From Prochlorococcus sp. AG-347-J22 (GTDB taxonomy: Bacteria; Cyanobacteriota; Cyanobacteriia; PCC-6307; Cyanobiaceae), in NCBI GenBank assembly GCA_003279005.1, contig QCBY01000002.1:1-64000 (forward strand): DNA of 64,000 bases, in the 5' to 3' direction. The notes below the pieces were generated by a model. That model ran no database searches. It worked only from the letters and a program-made list of their open reading frames with translations, and had not been told where the DNA came from. Position numbers and translations under genes: made by a program. Each line of letters opens with the position of its first letter. Position 1 is the stretch's first letter. Positions 33,001-41,479 of the stretch are shown one piece after another.

Positions 33001-33372
33001 ATTAATAGCTTTTAGATCGGCCCCTATTAATTCAACATTATTATTTTTCAAGAAATCAGTTTCAGAGAGTTTTACAACTAAATTAAGAGCTGTCTGACCA
33101 CCCATTGTAGGAAGTATCGCATCGGGTTTTTCCTTTAAAATTATTTGAGAAACTATTTCAGGAGTTAATGGCTCAATGTACGTTTTATTTGCTATGTCAG
33201 GATCGGTCATTATAGATGCTGGATTCGAATTAATTAAAATAATTTCATAGCCAGCGTTTCTTAAAGCTTTACAAGCCTGAGTTCCTGAATAATCAAATTC
33301 ACAAGCTTGACCAATTACAATTGGACCTGAACCAAGAATAAGTATTCTTTTAAGATCACCTCTTTGAGGCAT
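30070..33372 (-). CDS. carB: carbamoyl-phosphate synthase large subunit
   Basis: Duplicated ATP-grasp halves, N-terminus [26 protein letters not shown]. Confidence 0.97.
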   Translation of the reverse strand: MPQRGDLKRILILGSGPIVIGQACEFDYSGTQACKALRNAGYEIILINSNPASIMTDPDIANKTYIEPLTPEIVSQIILKEKPDAILPTMGGQTALNLVVKLSETDFLKNNNVELIGADLKAINKAEDRKLFKESMEKINVNVCPSGIASDLVEAMKVSKQINSYPLIIRPAFTLGGVGGGIAYNLEEFNDLCKSGLDESPSNQILIEKSLIGWKEFELEVMRDKADNVVIICSIENLDPMGVHTGDSITVAPAQTLTDKEYQRLRDLALKIIREVGVETGGSNIQFAVNPKNGDVIVIEMNPRVSRSSALASKATGFPIAKIAALLSVGYTLDEIINDITKKTPACFEPSIDYVVTKVPRFAFEKFKGSSNILNTAMKSVGESMAIGRSFEESFQKALRSLEIDIYGWECDSIEDFNNENDLKNNLRNPTSERILIVKKAMEAGKTDAYINEITNIDLWFIEKLRNIFNFENQFLKGKQLNGIDRDLMLCAKQFGFSDQQIAKLTNSDFFELRNYRKKLNIIPLYKTVDTCSAEFSSDTPYHYSTYEESFSNKSFQLTDNEVSSNHEISSKKIMILGGGPNRIGQGIEFDYCCCHASFQSSSNGYQTIMVNSNPETVSTDYDTSDILYFEPVTLEDVLNIIEAENPFGLIVQFGGQTPLKLSLPLFNWLKSKEGVKCNSKILGTSPLSIDIAEDRKEFTKILEELKIKQPLNGIASNQQEALSVSKDIGFPLVVRPSYVLGGRAMEIVKDKIELTRYVSEAVKVSPDHPILLDQFLSNAIEIDVDALCDDTGSVVIAGLMEHVEPAGIHSGDSACCLPSISLSKQTLETVKEWTKLIANRLNVVGLINLQFAVTNINNQENEVFILEANPRASRTIPFVSKAIGKPVAKLATQLMQGSSLKDINFTEEIIPKYQAVKEAVLPFKRFPGSDTLLGPEMRSTGEVMGLAENFGLAYAKSELSAGNGVPSEGVAFLSTNDLDKDQLEEIARELIILDFKLIATKGTARYLLDLGIEVDEVLKVHEGRPNIEDLIRSGLIQLVINTPVGSQAFHDDTYLRRAALEYNIPTFTTIPAAKAALQAIKSLQINKIDTLSLQEMHNY

Positions 33373-33480
33373 AATTTGAAATCTTCATTTATCTAATGCT
33401 ACTTATAAATCATCAGATGTTAATCAAGTGACTTGAAAAGCAACATTTGTTTCTATAGTATTGGTAGTAAAAAATAATTT

Positions 33481-34119
33481 ATGAGCGAACTTCAGCGACT
33501 TAAGAGTTTGTTGCCTCCGGAGAATGAAAGTTGGGTTTTTATCGAAGCAGCCGCCGCTATAAGCCCCCCATTGATAACATTGGAAGAAATTGGTCGTGAC
33601 GAAGTTGAAATTCAAATAGATTTAGAAGAATGGGAAAATTTTGCAATAGACCATAGAAATTTATTGTTTTGGCATGAAGTTGGGAAAATACAAAATGATG
33701 CAATTCCAAGAGACGGTTGGGAAATGGCAGCATTAGCAATAGGATTAGGTGGGGCAATAGGTGAACTATGGGTACAAGATGGATTACTTTTATTGCTGGC
33801 ACTTGGTTTATCAGGTTTTGCAGGATATAGACTATACATAAAAAACAATTCCGAAAAAAAACTACAAGATGCAATTTTTGCAGATGAAAGAGCAATAGAC
33901 CTTGCTTGCAGATTCGGATATAGTATTCCTAATGCCTATAAAAGTCTTGGTGGGGCACTAAAAGAGCTAATAGAAAAGACAAGAAAGAAGAAAAAAAGGA
34001 GTTTTTTTGAAGATAGATTAGAAGCATTAAGGAAAAGTGCAGAAAAAGCTAGATCAGAATTGTCACAACAAGAAGGTTCGGAAAGATCAGTTTCAAGCGA
34101 AAACGTCTATGGACAGTAA
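33481..34119 (+). CDS. DUF3318-family cyanobacterial membrane protein
   Basis: ELQRLKSLLPPENESWVFIEAAAAISPPLITLEEIGRDEVEIQIDLEEWENFAIDHRNLLFWHEV pattern. Confidence 0.6.
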   Translation: MSELQRLKSLLPPENESWVFIEAAAAISPPLITLEEIGRDEVEIQIDLEEWENFAIDHRNLLFWHEVGKIQNDAIPRDGWEMAALAIGLGGAIGELWVQDGLLLLLALGLSGFAGYRLYIKNNSEKKLQDAIFADERAIDLACRFGYSIPNAYKSLGGALKELIEKTRKKKKRSFFEDRLEALRKSAEKARSELSQQEGSERSVSSENVYGQ

Positions 34120-34453
34120 ATTTTTAGTTCTAATGGCAGCAAAAGCCTGTGATCAAAAAAAGGCCCAAGAGATAAGATTGATTAATATTAATAAAGTCTC
34201 GTTCATTAGTGAATGGATACTTATAGCTGAAGGCCTATCAGATGTACAAGTTAGGTCAATTTCTAATTCTGTAGAGGTTGAATTAAGAGAAAATGCAAAT
34301 ATTGAACCAATTAGAAAAGAAGGAGTTAACGAAGCAAAATGGGCCTTGCTTGATTATGGAGATTTAATAATAAATATTTTTCAACCTGAAATAAGAAAAT
34401 TTTATGATCTTGAATCTTTTTGGAGCAATGGCGATAATTTAAAATTCCCATAA
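34109..34453 (+). CDS. rsfS: ribosomal silencing factor RsfS (Iojap family)
   Basis: MDSKFLVLMAAKACDQKKAQEIRLININKVSFISEWILIAEGLSDVQVRSISNSVE...WALLDYGDLIINIFQPEIRKFYDLESFW; internal ATG at 34109 preferred to the track start. Confidence 0.85.
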   Translation: MDSKFLVLMAAKACDQKKAQEIRLININKVSFISEWILIAEGLSDVQVRSISNSVEVELRENANIEPIRKEGVNEAKWALLDYGDLIINIFQPEIRKFYDLESFWSNGDNLKFP

Positions 34454-34459
34454 GCAATA

Positions 34460-34957
34460 ATGATGAACCCATCTAATTGTCCTGTTCCAAAAAACCAACA
34501 ACCCACTAATGAATTTATTGAATTATCCAAATCCAAGATATTTTCATGGCCTAAATCAAAGATATCCTTTTTATTTATATTACTTAAGTTTTGGCTAGGT
34601 ACTTTTATTTTCTTTATTATTATTTCATCGGGAAGTGTCTATTTCGAAACTGCAACGTTAAAGTACATTTTAATAAGCTTTTTTGGTAGTTTATCTTTGC
34701 CTTTACTTTTATCTATTAGGTTATATCTTGGTTGGAATCATATATTTAAAAGATTAACTTCAGAAAAAGTGGAATATGAAGAATCCGGGTGGTATGACGG
34801 ACAAATATGGATAAAACCAGTTGATTTAAAAGAGAAAGAATCATTAATAGCTAATTTAGAAGTAAAGCCGATATTAAAAAATTTAATACAAACTTTATCT
34901 CTTATTATAATATTTGCCTTAATTGGAATTTTATTATTCCAATATAATCATTTCTAA
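34460..34957 (+). CDS. ycf36: Ycf36/CGLD27-like membrane protein (DUF1230)
   Basis: N-term CPVPKNQQPTNEFIELSKSKIFSWP and YEESGWYDGQIWIKP are typical of DUF1230. Confidence 0.75.
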   Translation: MMNPSNCPVPKNQQPTNEFIELSKSKIFSWPKSKISFLFILLKFWLGTFIFFIIISSGSVYFETATLKYILISFFGSLSLPLLLSIRLYLGWNHIFKRLTSEKVEYEESGWYDGQIWIKPVDLKEKESLIANLEVKPILKNLIQTLSLIIIFALIGILLFQYNHF

Positions 34958-34958
34958 A

Positions 34959-35924
34959 ATGAGTTCTAATTTTAAAAATTTATACACATCAAACAATCCT
35001 CCATTAGAGGCGATCTTAATGAGAGGTTCCAAACTTGAATCAATACACAAAGTACATGCAGTAATTAGTGATAAAAAAGGTAGAGTTTTAATGTGCGCTG
35101 GCAATCCCGAATATAAAAGCTTTATAAGATCAGCATTAAAACCATTTCAGGCAATACCGTTTGTAAGTAGTGGAGCTTCATCAAAATTCAAAAATCCATC
35201 AAGGTCAATAGCCTTATCCTGTGGATCTCATAGTGGGTCCATATTACATACTAGAGAAGCTTTCAAAATATTATGGGAATACGATATAGATATCAATAAT
35301 CTTAAATGTCCTTTGAAAATAACAAGCCCTTTAGAACATAATTGTTCAGGTAAGCATTCAGCATTTCTTGCAACATGTAAAAAATTAAATTGGCCTTTAG
35401 AAAGTTATTTAAAAGGAGATCATCCACTTCAGAAAGAAATATTTAGAATAATTTCCGAACTTCTTGAAATTCCTTTAAAGCACATATACGCAGAGAGAGA
35501 TGACTGTGGGGCACCAACTCTTTATATGAAGTTAATAGAAATGGCAAAATTATATTCACTATTAAGTAGTTCGGACAATGCTGAGTTAGAGCAAATAAGT
35601 AGAGCTATGACGACCGATCCAGCAATGATTAGCGACTACAATAGATTTGATACCGAAGTAATACAGTCCTCACATGGGCAAGTTATTAGTAAAGGAGGAG
35701 CAGAAGGAATACAATGTCTTTGTAAGGTAAATGAAGGAATGGGTTTAGCCTTAAAAGTTGAGGACGGTTCAAAAAGAGCAAAACAAGCTGTAGGTTTACA
35801 TTTATTAAAACAACTAGAATGGATTTCAGATTTAAGGATACAAGACATTAAGGAAAAGATCTTAAAATTGTCTGAAGGCGTTCAAATAGAAGTAAAAGGT
35901 CAATTAAAATTCCAGGAATCATAA
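34959..35924 (+). CDS. L-asparaginase II family protein
   Basis: RGSKLESIHKVHAVISDKKGRVLMCAGNPEYKSFIRSALKPFQAIPFV, CSGKHSAFLATC, DDCGAPT motifs; ATG at 34959 used instead of the track start. Confidence 0.85.
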   Translation: MSSNFKNLYTSNNPPLEAILMRGSKLESIHKVHAVISDKKGRVLMCAGNPEYKSFIRSALKPFQAIPFVSSGASSKFKNPSRSIALSCGSHSGSILHTREAFKILWEYDIDINNLKCPLKITSPLEHNCSGKHSAFLATCKKLNWPLESYLKGDHPLQKEIFRIISELLEIPLKHIYAERDDCGAPTLYMKLIEMAKLYSLLSSSDNAELEQISRAMTTDPAMISDYNRFDTEVIQSSHGQVISKGGAEGIQCLCKVNEGMGLALKVEDGSKRAKQAVGLHLLKQLEWISDLRIQDIKEKILKLSEGVQIEVKGQLKFQES

Positions 35925-35968
35925 AAAAAGAAAAAAAGATCCCTTTCAGATGTATGCTATGTATATGT

Positions 35969-36045
<77 letters not shown>

Positions 36046-36259
36046 ATAAGCGGATATGTATGCCAATCTATATAATGGCTATTCTTCCAAGAGATCTTTT
36101 ATCTCATAATCTTTAGATAAAAAATTTTAAGCCATTTAAAACATTTATAAAATATTAAAATTAAAGCTCAATTTCAAGAGATAATATTTTATAAATATTT
36201 CAATTAAATATGTAATGAGGCTTTGCTTGCCACTTTAATATTCCTTTGCTAAAAAGATA

Positions 36260-36302
36260 GAGCGGACTAAAGTCCAATACTCCACGAGGATTTAGTCCGC
36301 TC
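36260..36302. other. isolated perfect 12-bp hairpin (structured-RNA or bidirectional terminator candidate)
   Basis: GAGCGGACTAAA (36260-36271) ... TTTAGTCCGCTC (36291-36302), extendable by TCC/GGA across a bulged G. Confidence 0.6.
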
Positions 36303-36537
36303 TTGATTCGTTTACCTGATTAATTTATTTTTTAAAAGTTCATAAACAATTGATTTAAACTGAAATTTATAATGTAATTAATATCTGCTGGCTCTGATTC
36401 AAGGTTAATCTTTTTTAGAAGTTATTAATAGAGATAGGCAATCAAAAGGTTTAAACAAGATAAAATTTTTTATAAAGGGTTTTTGATTTTGTATCAATTG
36501 TACGGTTTAGAATTGAACCATTTGTTATCAATAAATT

Positions 36538-36717
36538 ATGAGTTACTATGCAGAACCAAATTACATAGAATATGACGAATGGTTTGACGCAAATATAGAT
36601 CCCATTGACTTAATTGACTATACAAACGAAGCTGAGTTTACTGACTCTATTCATTCAAAATTTTATCAAATTTCAGCTCAGAATTTAAATATCGGGTCTT
36701 CAAATAATATGCTCTGA
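36538..36717 (+). CDS. small hypothetical protein (59 aa, acidic)
   Basis: Own translation MSYYAEPNYIEYDEWFDANIDPIDLIDYTNEAEFTDSIHSKFYQIS...*. Confidence 0.5.
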   Translation: MSYYAEPNYIEYDEWFDANIDPIDLIDYTNEAEFTDSIHSKFYQISAQNLNIGSSNNML

Positions 36718-36742
36718 CTATAACTTAACTTTTTATTAATTA

Positions 36743-37078
36743 TTATTTAATTTTAGTTTTTTTAGTTAAATTTGTAAGCTGAAAATAACCATTCTTGTTT
36801 AAGGAATATTTATCGAACCAAAGGTTTAATAAATTATCGAGACCTATTCCTACTAAATATTTTTTATTTAAAATTTTATAGTCTGATAAAGCAAGTAATA
36901 AATAGGGAAAGATCATATCTAAAAGACCAGGAGGCAGATTTTTCAAAGGGACACAGTGACCCTTTGCCCATATAATCTGCATATCTTGAGAAAATAAAGA
37001 ACTCCAATAATTAAAATCACAATATAATTTTTCTGGAGGTAGGAGATTAAGCTTTAATACCTGCGTTGAAGAATTCAT
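36743..37078 (-). CDS. hypothetical protein (111 aa)
   Basis: Open frame with ordinary composition; no family recognised. Confidence 0.5.
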   Translation of the reverse strand: MNSSTQVLKLNLLPPEKLYCDFNYWSSLFSQDMQIIWAKGHCVPLKNLPPGLLDMIFPYLLLALSDYKILNKKYLVGIGLDNLLNLWFDKYSLNKNGYFQLTNLTKKTKIK

Positions 37079-37196
37079 AGTAGAAGGTCATAAAAAATTA
37101 ATTTCCAAATTATTAATTACATTTTTATTATCTGCAAAAAAAATATTAAAAATGTATTCTTAGTAATCAAAGAAATATTATTAAATTAGTAACACA

Positions 37197-37219
37197 AAGT
37201 ATTGCACAGTGCAACACTT
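37197..37219. promoter_or_regulatory. 23-bp near-perfect palindrome, candidate operator
   Basis: AAGTATTGCACAGTGCAACACTT: TTGCAC-A-GTGCAA core plus AAGT/ACTT outer arms, one mismatched pair. Confidence 0.55.
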
Positions 37220-37222
37220 ATC

Positions 37223-37606
37223 TTAGGAATTCCTCTTTTTCATTCTTTCCTGGAATTGAAGGAAGATTAAAAATTTTGAGTAAATTTCATTATCAAAAGG
37301 TTCTTCTTTTACTTCCTTTAAATTGAGATTTTCGTCATTTAATAATTTTTTTTTAAAATTATAATTAAATTCTTTATTAATAATTTTTTTTGTTTCAAGG
37401 CTTTCATTATTTAAATTATTTTCTCCATAATTGTTTAGTGATTTGTCTTTACCTAAATCGAAAAGTCCTCTTTTATACAAGGCCTCCTCAACTAAAATAT
37501 TAATTACTTTCGCATTACTCAGATTGTTTTCAAAGCTTATTTTATTAATTAAATCTAATACGTCTCTTCTAGGTATAAAACCTACTCTCCTTTTTTTTGT
37601 AGGCAT
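37223..37606 (-). CDS. ribbon-helix-helix-like DNA-binding protein with charged C-terminal tail
   Basis: MPTKKRRVGFIPRRDVLDLINKISFENNLSNAKVINILVEEALYKRG resembles a strand-helix-helix RHH module; start at 37606. Confidence 0.5.
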   Translation of the reverse strand: MPTKKRRVGFIPRRDVLDLINKISFENNLSNAKVINILVEEALYKRGLFDLGKDKSLNNYGENNLNNESLETKKIINKEFNYNFKKKLLNDENLNLKEVKEEPFDNEIYSKFLIFLQFQERMKKRNS

Positions 37607-37630
37607 AAAATAGTTCTGCACTTGACTATA

Positions 37631-37644
37631 ATAAGTGTTGCACT
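37631..37644. repeat. inverted copy of AGTGCAACACTTAT (partner at 37208-37221)
   Basis: ATAAGTGTTGCACT is the exact reverse complement of 37208-37221; both flank the RHH-like gene. Confidence 0.7.
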
Positions 37645-37671
37645 ATATTAAAAGCAAGTCAACGTTTTTTT

Positions 37672-37830
37672 ATGATTATTCCAATTACCATTTTGTTCGG
37701 AGCATTAGGATATCTTTATTACAAATCAAAGGACGAAGTACCTTTGATTGAATTTGAACAATCAGATATCACTAACGAAAAACTAAAAGAAGACGATTTA
37801 TACAAAGATTTGGAAGACCTTTTTATTTAA
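37672..37830 (+). CDS. small single-TM hypothetical protein (52 aa)
   Basis: MIIPITILFGALGYLYYKSKDEVPLIEFEQSDITNEKLKEDDLYKDLEDLFI*. Confidence 0.5.
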   Translation: MIIPITILFGALGYLYYKSKDEVPLIEFEQSDITNEKLKEDDLYKDLEDLFI

Positions 37831-37859
37831 TGAAAAAATATTTAAATTATCTTTTATTA

Positions 37860-38039
37860 TTATTTACTAAAACCCATATAGTAGGAATGCAAGCTAAGTA
37901 ATAATAGTATCGAAGAACCAAAATACCAAATAAGGATCCATGTAATGAAGTCAACACCACTAGATTTCTTATTTTGAAATTTCTCAAATATTTTTGAAAA
38001 ATCATTAAAGTTGTATGTGGAGATTCTTAAAGTTTTCAT
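37860..38039 (-). CDS. small hypothetical single-TM protein (59 aa)
   Basis: MKTLRISTYNFNDFSKIFEKFQNKKSSGVDFITWILIWYFGSSILLLLSLHSYYMGFSK*. Confidence 0.5.
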   Translation of the reverse strand: MKTLRISTYNFNDFSKIFEKFQNKKSSGVDFITWILIWYFGSSILLLLSLHSYYMGFSK

Positions 38040-38250
38040 AATTATTTGTTTTTTTTAATCAAGCAAAAAAAATATATCTGTGCAAGTTTTTTTCAGTTTT
38101 CTTAAGATCAATACAAAATTTAATTTAATAAATCTTAAAATGAGAGTTATTGATAAGCATAAATTCTTTAACCGAACAAGTTCGTTTCATAACCGAACCA
38201 TTAAATATATTTTTTAGTAATTAAAATTATTTTAATTAAAGTTTGCAGCT

Positions 38251-38547
38251 ATGACTGTACATCAAGATTATGAAATAAAGATCAACATCAATGAGTTGAT
38301 CGAAAAAAGAATTCCTTGTTGTGATTTATTACATCCTGATCACTGCTTAACAGAAGAACAAGTTTCTGAAATTGCACATGATATTAGAATGGATCTAAAT
38401 CTTCATGACTTATATAAGCAAGTTGATCAACACATAATGAATTATGTGAATGCTGCTGGGATAGATAATAAGGAGCACTGGGTTGAACCAAATCTTCCGG
38501 ATTTAGATAGAGATTTTAAAGAAGAAGTTGGAATAGATTTTGATTAA
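38251..38547 (+). CDS. hypothetical protein (98 aa)
   Basis: MTVHQDYEIKININELIEKRIPCCDLLHPDHCLTEEQVSEIAHDIRMDLNLHDLYKQVDQHI... Confidence 0.6.
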   Translation: MTVHQDYEIKININELIEKRIPCCDLLHPDHCLTEEQVSEIAHDIRMDLNLHDLYKQVDQHIMNYVNAAGIDNKEHWVEPNLPDLDRDFKEEVGIDFD

Positions 38548-38606
38548 CTACTTTTTATACGCAGAAATTAATTTTTATAGTTCTACGTAGATATTTTCAA
38601 TAATAA

Positions 38607-38765
38607 TCACCCTATTGAATTTAATTTTTTTTCTAAATCATAAATTAAATTATAAATACTTTCAGCAGATCTTTTCCTTCTTTTAAAGAAGAAATTAATC
38701 AGGACTAAGCAACCCATTAATATAGATATTACTTCTATAAAAACTACAAGTGAATTAAAAGCCAT
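38607..38765 (-). CDS. small hypothetical single-TM protein (52 aa)
   Basis: MAFNSLVVFIEVISILMGCLVLINFFFKRRKRSAESIYNLIYDLEKKLNSIG*. Confidence 0.45.
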   Translation of the reverse strand: MAFNSLVVFIEVISILMGCLVLINFFFKRRKRSAESIYNLIYDLEKKLNSIG

Positions 38766-38923
38766 TCATTCATCATCTCTTTATTTAAGTTATTTAAATA
38801 TAGAGTTTAATCCAATAGGTACTTAATACATAATTTAAAATTAATTTTTTTGACTATAAATTTCAAGATGGACTATGGTTTGTAAACTATCATAAACTAC
38901 GAATTTGATCAAAAATTCAAAAA

Positions 38924-39106
38924 ATGTTCAATTTTTTTGCTTTAACATTAACTGAAATCGGAATAGGAAAGTTAGAAATACTTGTGATAGTGATAGTATC
39001 ATTATTATTTCCAATATTATTCATAATTGCATCGAAGAATCTAGATGCAAAGGGTGTATTTGACTGGATGATGGAAAAGCCAAATGACTGGATTGGGAGA
39101 AAATAG
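38924..39106 (+). CDS. small hypothetical single-TM protein (60 aa)
   Basis: MFNFFALTLTEIGIGKLEILVIVIVSLLFPILFIIASKNLDAKGVFDWMMEKPNDWIGRK*. Confidence 0.5.
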   Translation: MFNFFALTLTEIGIGKLEILVIVIVSLLFPILFIIASKNLDAKGVFDWMMEKPNDWIGRK

Positions 39107-39118
39107 AGTTTTTAATAT

Positions 39119-39463
39119 TTAGTTTCTGAATGATAAATTTTCTAATTCATTCTCAGGGAAGTCAAATATCTGGCAATTATTCTCGAGACTTAAAAGAATA
39201 TTTTTTTTAAGAAATTCATTGTCAATAAATTTGTTTAATTTATTTTTTGCAAATTCTTTATTTGTCTCGCCAATTGAAAATTTTAAAGCCCCAACATCTG
39301 AAATACCAAATTTAATTGAATTACAGTATGTATTTGAAAATTTTCTAGAAATCTTTAGTGTATAGTTTTCAACTGTTTTTGCTGAAAAATCAATAGAATA
39401 AACTGGGCTATCTAATGTAATTAAAATTAATGATAAAAGAATATTTAAAATATTTCTAATCAT
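39119..39463 (-). CDS. hypothetical exported protein
   Basis: N-terminal signal-peptide-like segment MIRNILNILLSLILITLDSPVYS followed by soluble domain with two Cys. Confidence 0.5.
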   Translation of the reverse strand: MIRNILNILLSLILITLDSPVYSIDFSAKTVENYTLKISRKFSNTYCNSIKFGISDVGALKFSIGETNKEFAKNKLNKFIDNEFLKKNILLSLENNCQIFDFPENELENLSFRN

Positions 39464-40050
39464 TGGGTTTCAAAAATTAATAATTAATTTACATTAAAGT
39501 ATTCAAATAAAAAAAAGGTTTAAAGGATCGATATAAAATCTGTTTGAAATGAAATATTTAACATCCAAATAAGAACTCTGTTTTTGCATATTGAAAAAAT
39601 TTATTTTTTTTTCTAGGATTTGTTGATACAACGAAAAAAAGTCTATATAAAAATATATGTATTTAAATGAATAAAACTATTAAAAACAAAATTCAAAAAA
39701 GTATTGGCTTTTTACTTTTGATGTAAACTAAATTACTAAAATATTATTCTAAAAAAATTTTTAGAGGTAAAACAGAATTTATTAGATTGAAAAATGATAT
39801 CTATCAAATTATGAATAATTTAAATATAGTAAAATCTTCTACTTAAGAAAAAAAACCGCAAACATACAATCAAATAATGCCCATCACATCAAATAATAGA
39901 TATAGAATTTTGAAATGAACTGGTGATTAAATCTTTTCTCTTAAAATATTGCTACAAATGATAGAGAAATTTTCTTTTATCTGATTTTAATTATTCACTT
40001 GGGTTATAGTTCCGGAAGATAACTAGTTAATTAAAAAAAGATATTAGTTT

Positions 40051-41373
40051 ATGGAAAATAAGCAAATTAATTTTTTTAAAGTTAAAGACATTAACACGGT
40101 TTTAAAACCTTTTAAGAAGGGTTCTGTTATAAGTATCGATAATGTTGATATTAGAGAAAAGCCAAAACAATTAGAAATAGGTTTATATGGTTGGTATGCA
40201 ATTTGTCCATCAAGTGAGCTTAAAAACAATAAGATACATTATTTCTCATTGTTTGATGAACCCCTTCTTTTGTTTAGAGACGAGAAGAATAATGTAAGAT
40301 GTATCAAAAATATTTGTCCTCATAGAGGTGCCTCTTTTTATGGAGGCTCAATTTCAAATGGTAAATTAACATGCCCATACCATGGGGCAAGATTCAGTGC
40401 TGAAGGTAATTGCCAGAATCTTGATAGAATTACCTGTAGTCATATAGTTGATAATAATTATGATAATTACGCAAAAAGAATTCATTTATCTCAATATAAA
40501 GCAGTAGAGAAGGACAGCTATATTTACGTTTATTTTTCCGACCACTCTGAAACAGATTTAAATAATATTAATGAGAAGTCTTTAATTAATAATTATGAAT
40601 TAATTTCTAATGGTTTTAATCTTCATGATTCTGTATCGGAAGAAGTTTTAGTTGACTTTAAATGTGACTGGTCAAGAATTATCGAAAATCATTTAGATAT
40701 ACTTCATATTTTCTGGGTTCACGGAGATACAATCCCCGATAAAGAAGTTAATAAAAATGTATTAGTAAGTTTTAATCAAAAAATAAATATCAATCAAAAG
40801 TTTATTGAAAGCATATATTATTATAAAAATAATCCTACGAAAGAATTCATAAGAATAAAGTATATCCCTCCTGGGAGAGTTTTAATATATAAAGGTGATC
40901 CATCAGTTTCTAAATATGTGCAAGTTTTAGATCACATACCATTAGGAGAAAACAAATCAAGAGTAATTGTTAGACATTACAGGAAATTCCTTAAAAACAA
41001 ATTGCTAAATAACTTAATATTATTTAAGGAGATTCAAAAAAAGATTTTTTATAAGATTTTTGATGAAGATTATATGATTCTTAAAACTCAAACTTATAAT
41101 CACAAATTAGGCCTAATAAAAAATGACGAGATAAAATTATTAGGAGAAGATAGAATAATAAATTATTTCTGGAACTGGTATAAAAAATCAGAAGAGAAGG
41201 ATAATCCTTGGAAATTAATAAGCAAAAATAAAGAACTAAATGTTTATGATGAAATAATATTTAAATACCCACCAGAAATTAAAAAATTAGAAATTATTAA
41301 TAATCTAAGCATAATAAGAAAAACATTTACAAGATATGCAGCCCCTCTTATCTTTTTGTTGCTAATAATATAA
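40051..41373 (+). CDS. Rieske [2Fe-2S] non-heme oxygenase, pheophorbide a oxygenase-like
   Basis: CPHRGASFYGGSISNGKLTCPYHGARF Rieske motif, ENHLDILHIFWVH mononuclear-iron motif, C-terminal TM. Confidence 0.85.
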   Translation: MENKQINFFKVKDINTVLKPFKKGSVISIDNVDIREKPKQLEIGLYGWYAICPSSELKNNKIHYFSLFDEPLLLFRDEKNNVRCIKNICPHRGASFYGGSISNGKLTCPYHGARFSAEGNCQNLDRITCSHIVDNNYDNYAKRIHLSQYKAVEKDSYIYVYFSDHSETDLNNINEKSLINNYELISNGFNLHDSVSEEVLVDFKCDWSRIIENHLDILHIFWVHGDTIPDKEVNKNVLVSFNQKININQKFIESIYYYKNNPTKEFIRIKYIPPGRVLIYKGDPSVSKYVQVLDHIPLGENKSRVIVRHYRKFLKNKLLNNLILFKEIQKKIFYKIFDEDYMILKTQTYNHKLGLIKNDEIKLLGEDRIINYFWNWYKKSEEKDNPWKLISKNKELNVYDEIIFKYPPEIKKLEIINNLSIIRKTFTRYAAPLIFLLLII

Positions 41374-41377
41374 TTAA

Positions 41378-41479
41378 ATGAAGAAAGTTAATAGACCTGC
41401 TTGGCTTAATTGGCTTTATCTATCAATATTCATAATAAGCTCGATACAATTATTCATATTTTGGAGTAGCAAATTTTAG
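41378..41479 (+). CDS. 33-aa single-TM micropeptide
   Basis: MKKVNRPAWLNWLYLSIFIISSIQLFIFWSSKF*; lies between and is translationally coupled (TAGTG) to the ABC gene. Confidence 0.45.
   Translation: MKKVNRPAWLNWLYLSIFIISSIQLFIFWSSKF

Noticed and set aside
30803-33097. Several plus-strand ORFs of 82-91 aa opposite carB
   Set aside because: Shadow ORFs antisense to carB.
33424-33895. Reverse ORFs of 63, 78 and 112 aa
   Set aside because: Overlap the DUF3318 gene in antisense and lack family features.
36491-36503. GTATCAATTGTAC, NtcA-like site upstream of the 59-aa ORF
   Set aside because: Spacing is GTA-N7-TAC, whereas NtcA sites need GTA-N8-TAC.
36046-40040. CRISPR, transposase or phage module in the ORFan tract
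   Set aside because: No repeat-spacer array, no transposase/integrase motifs and no phage structural genes visible; only isolated repeats.
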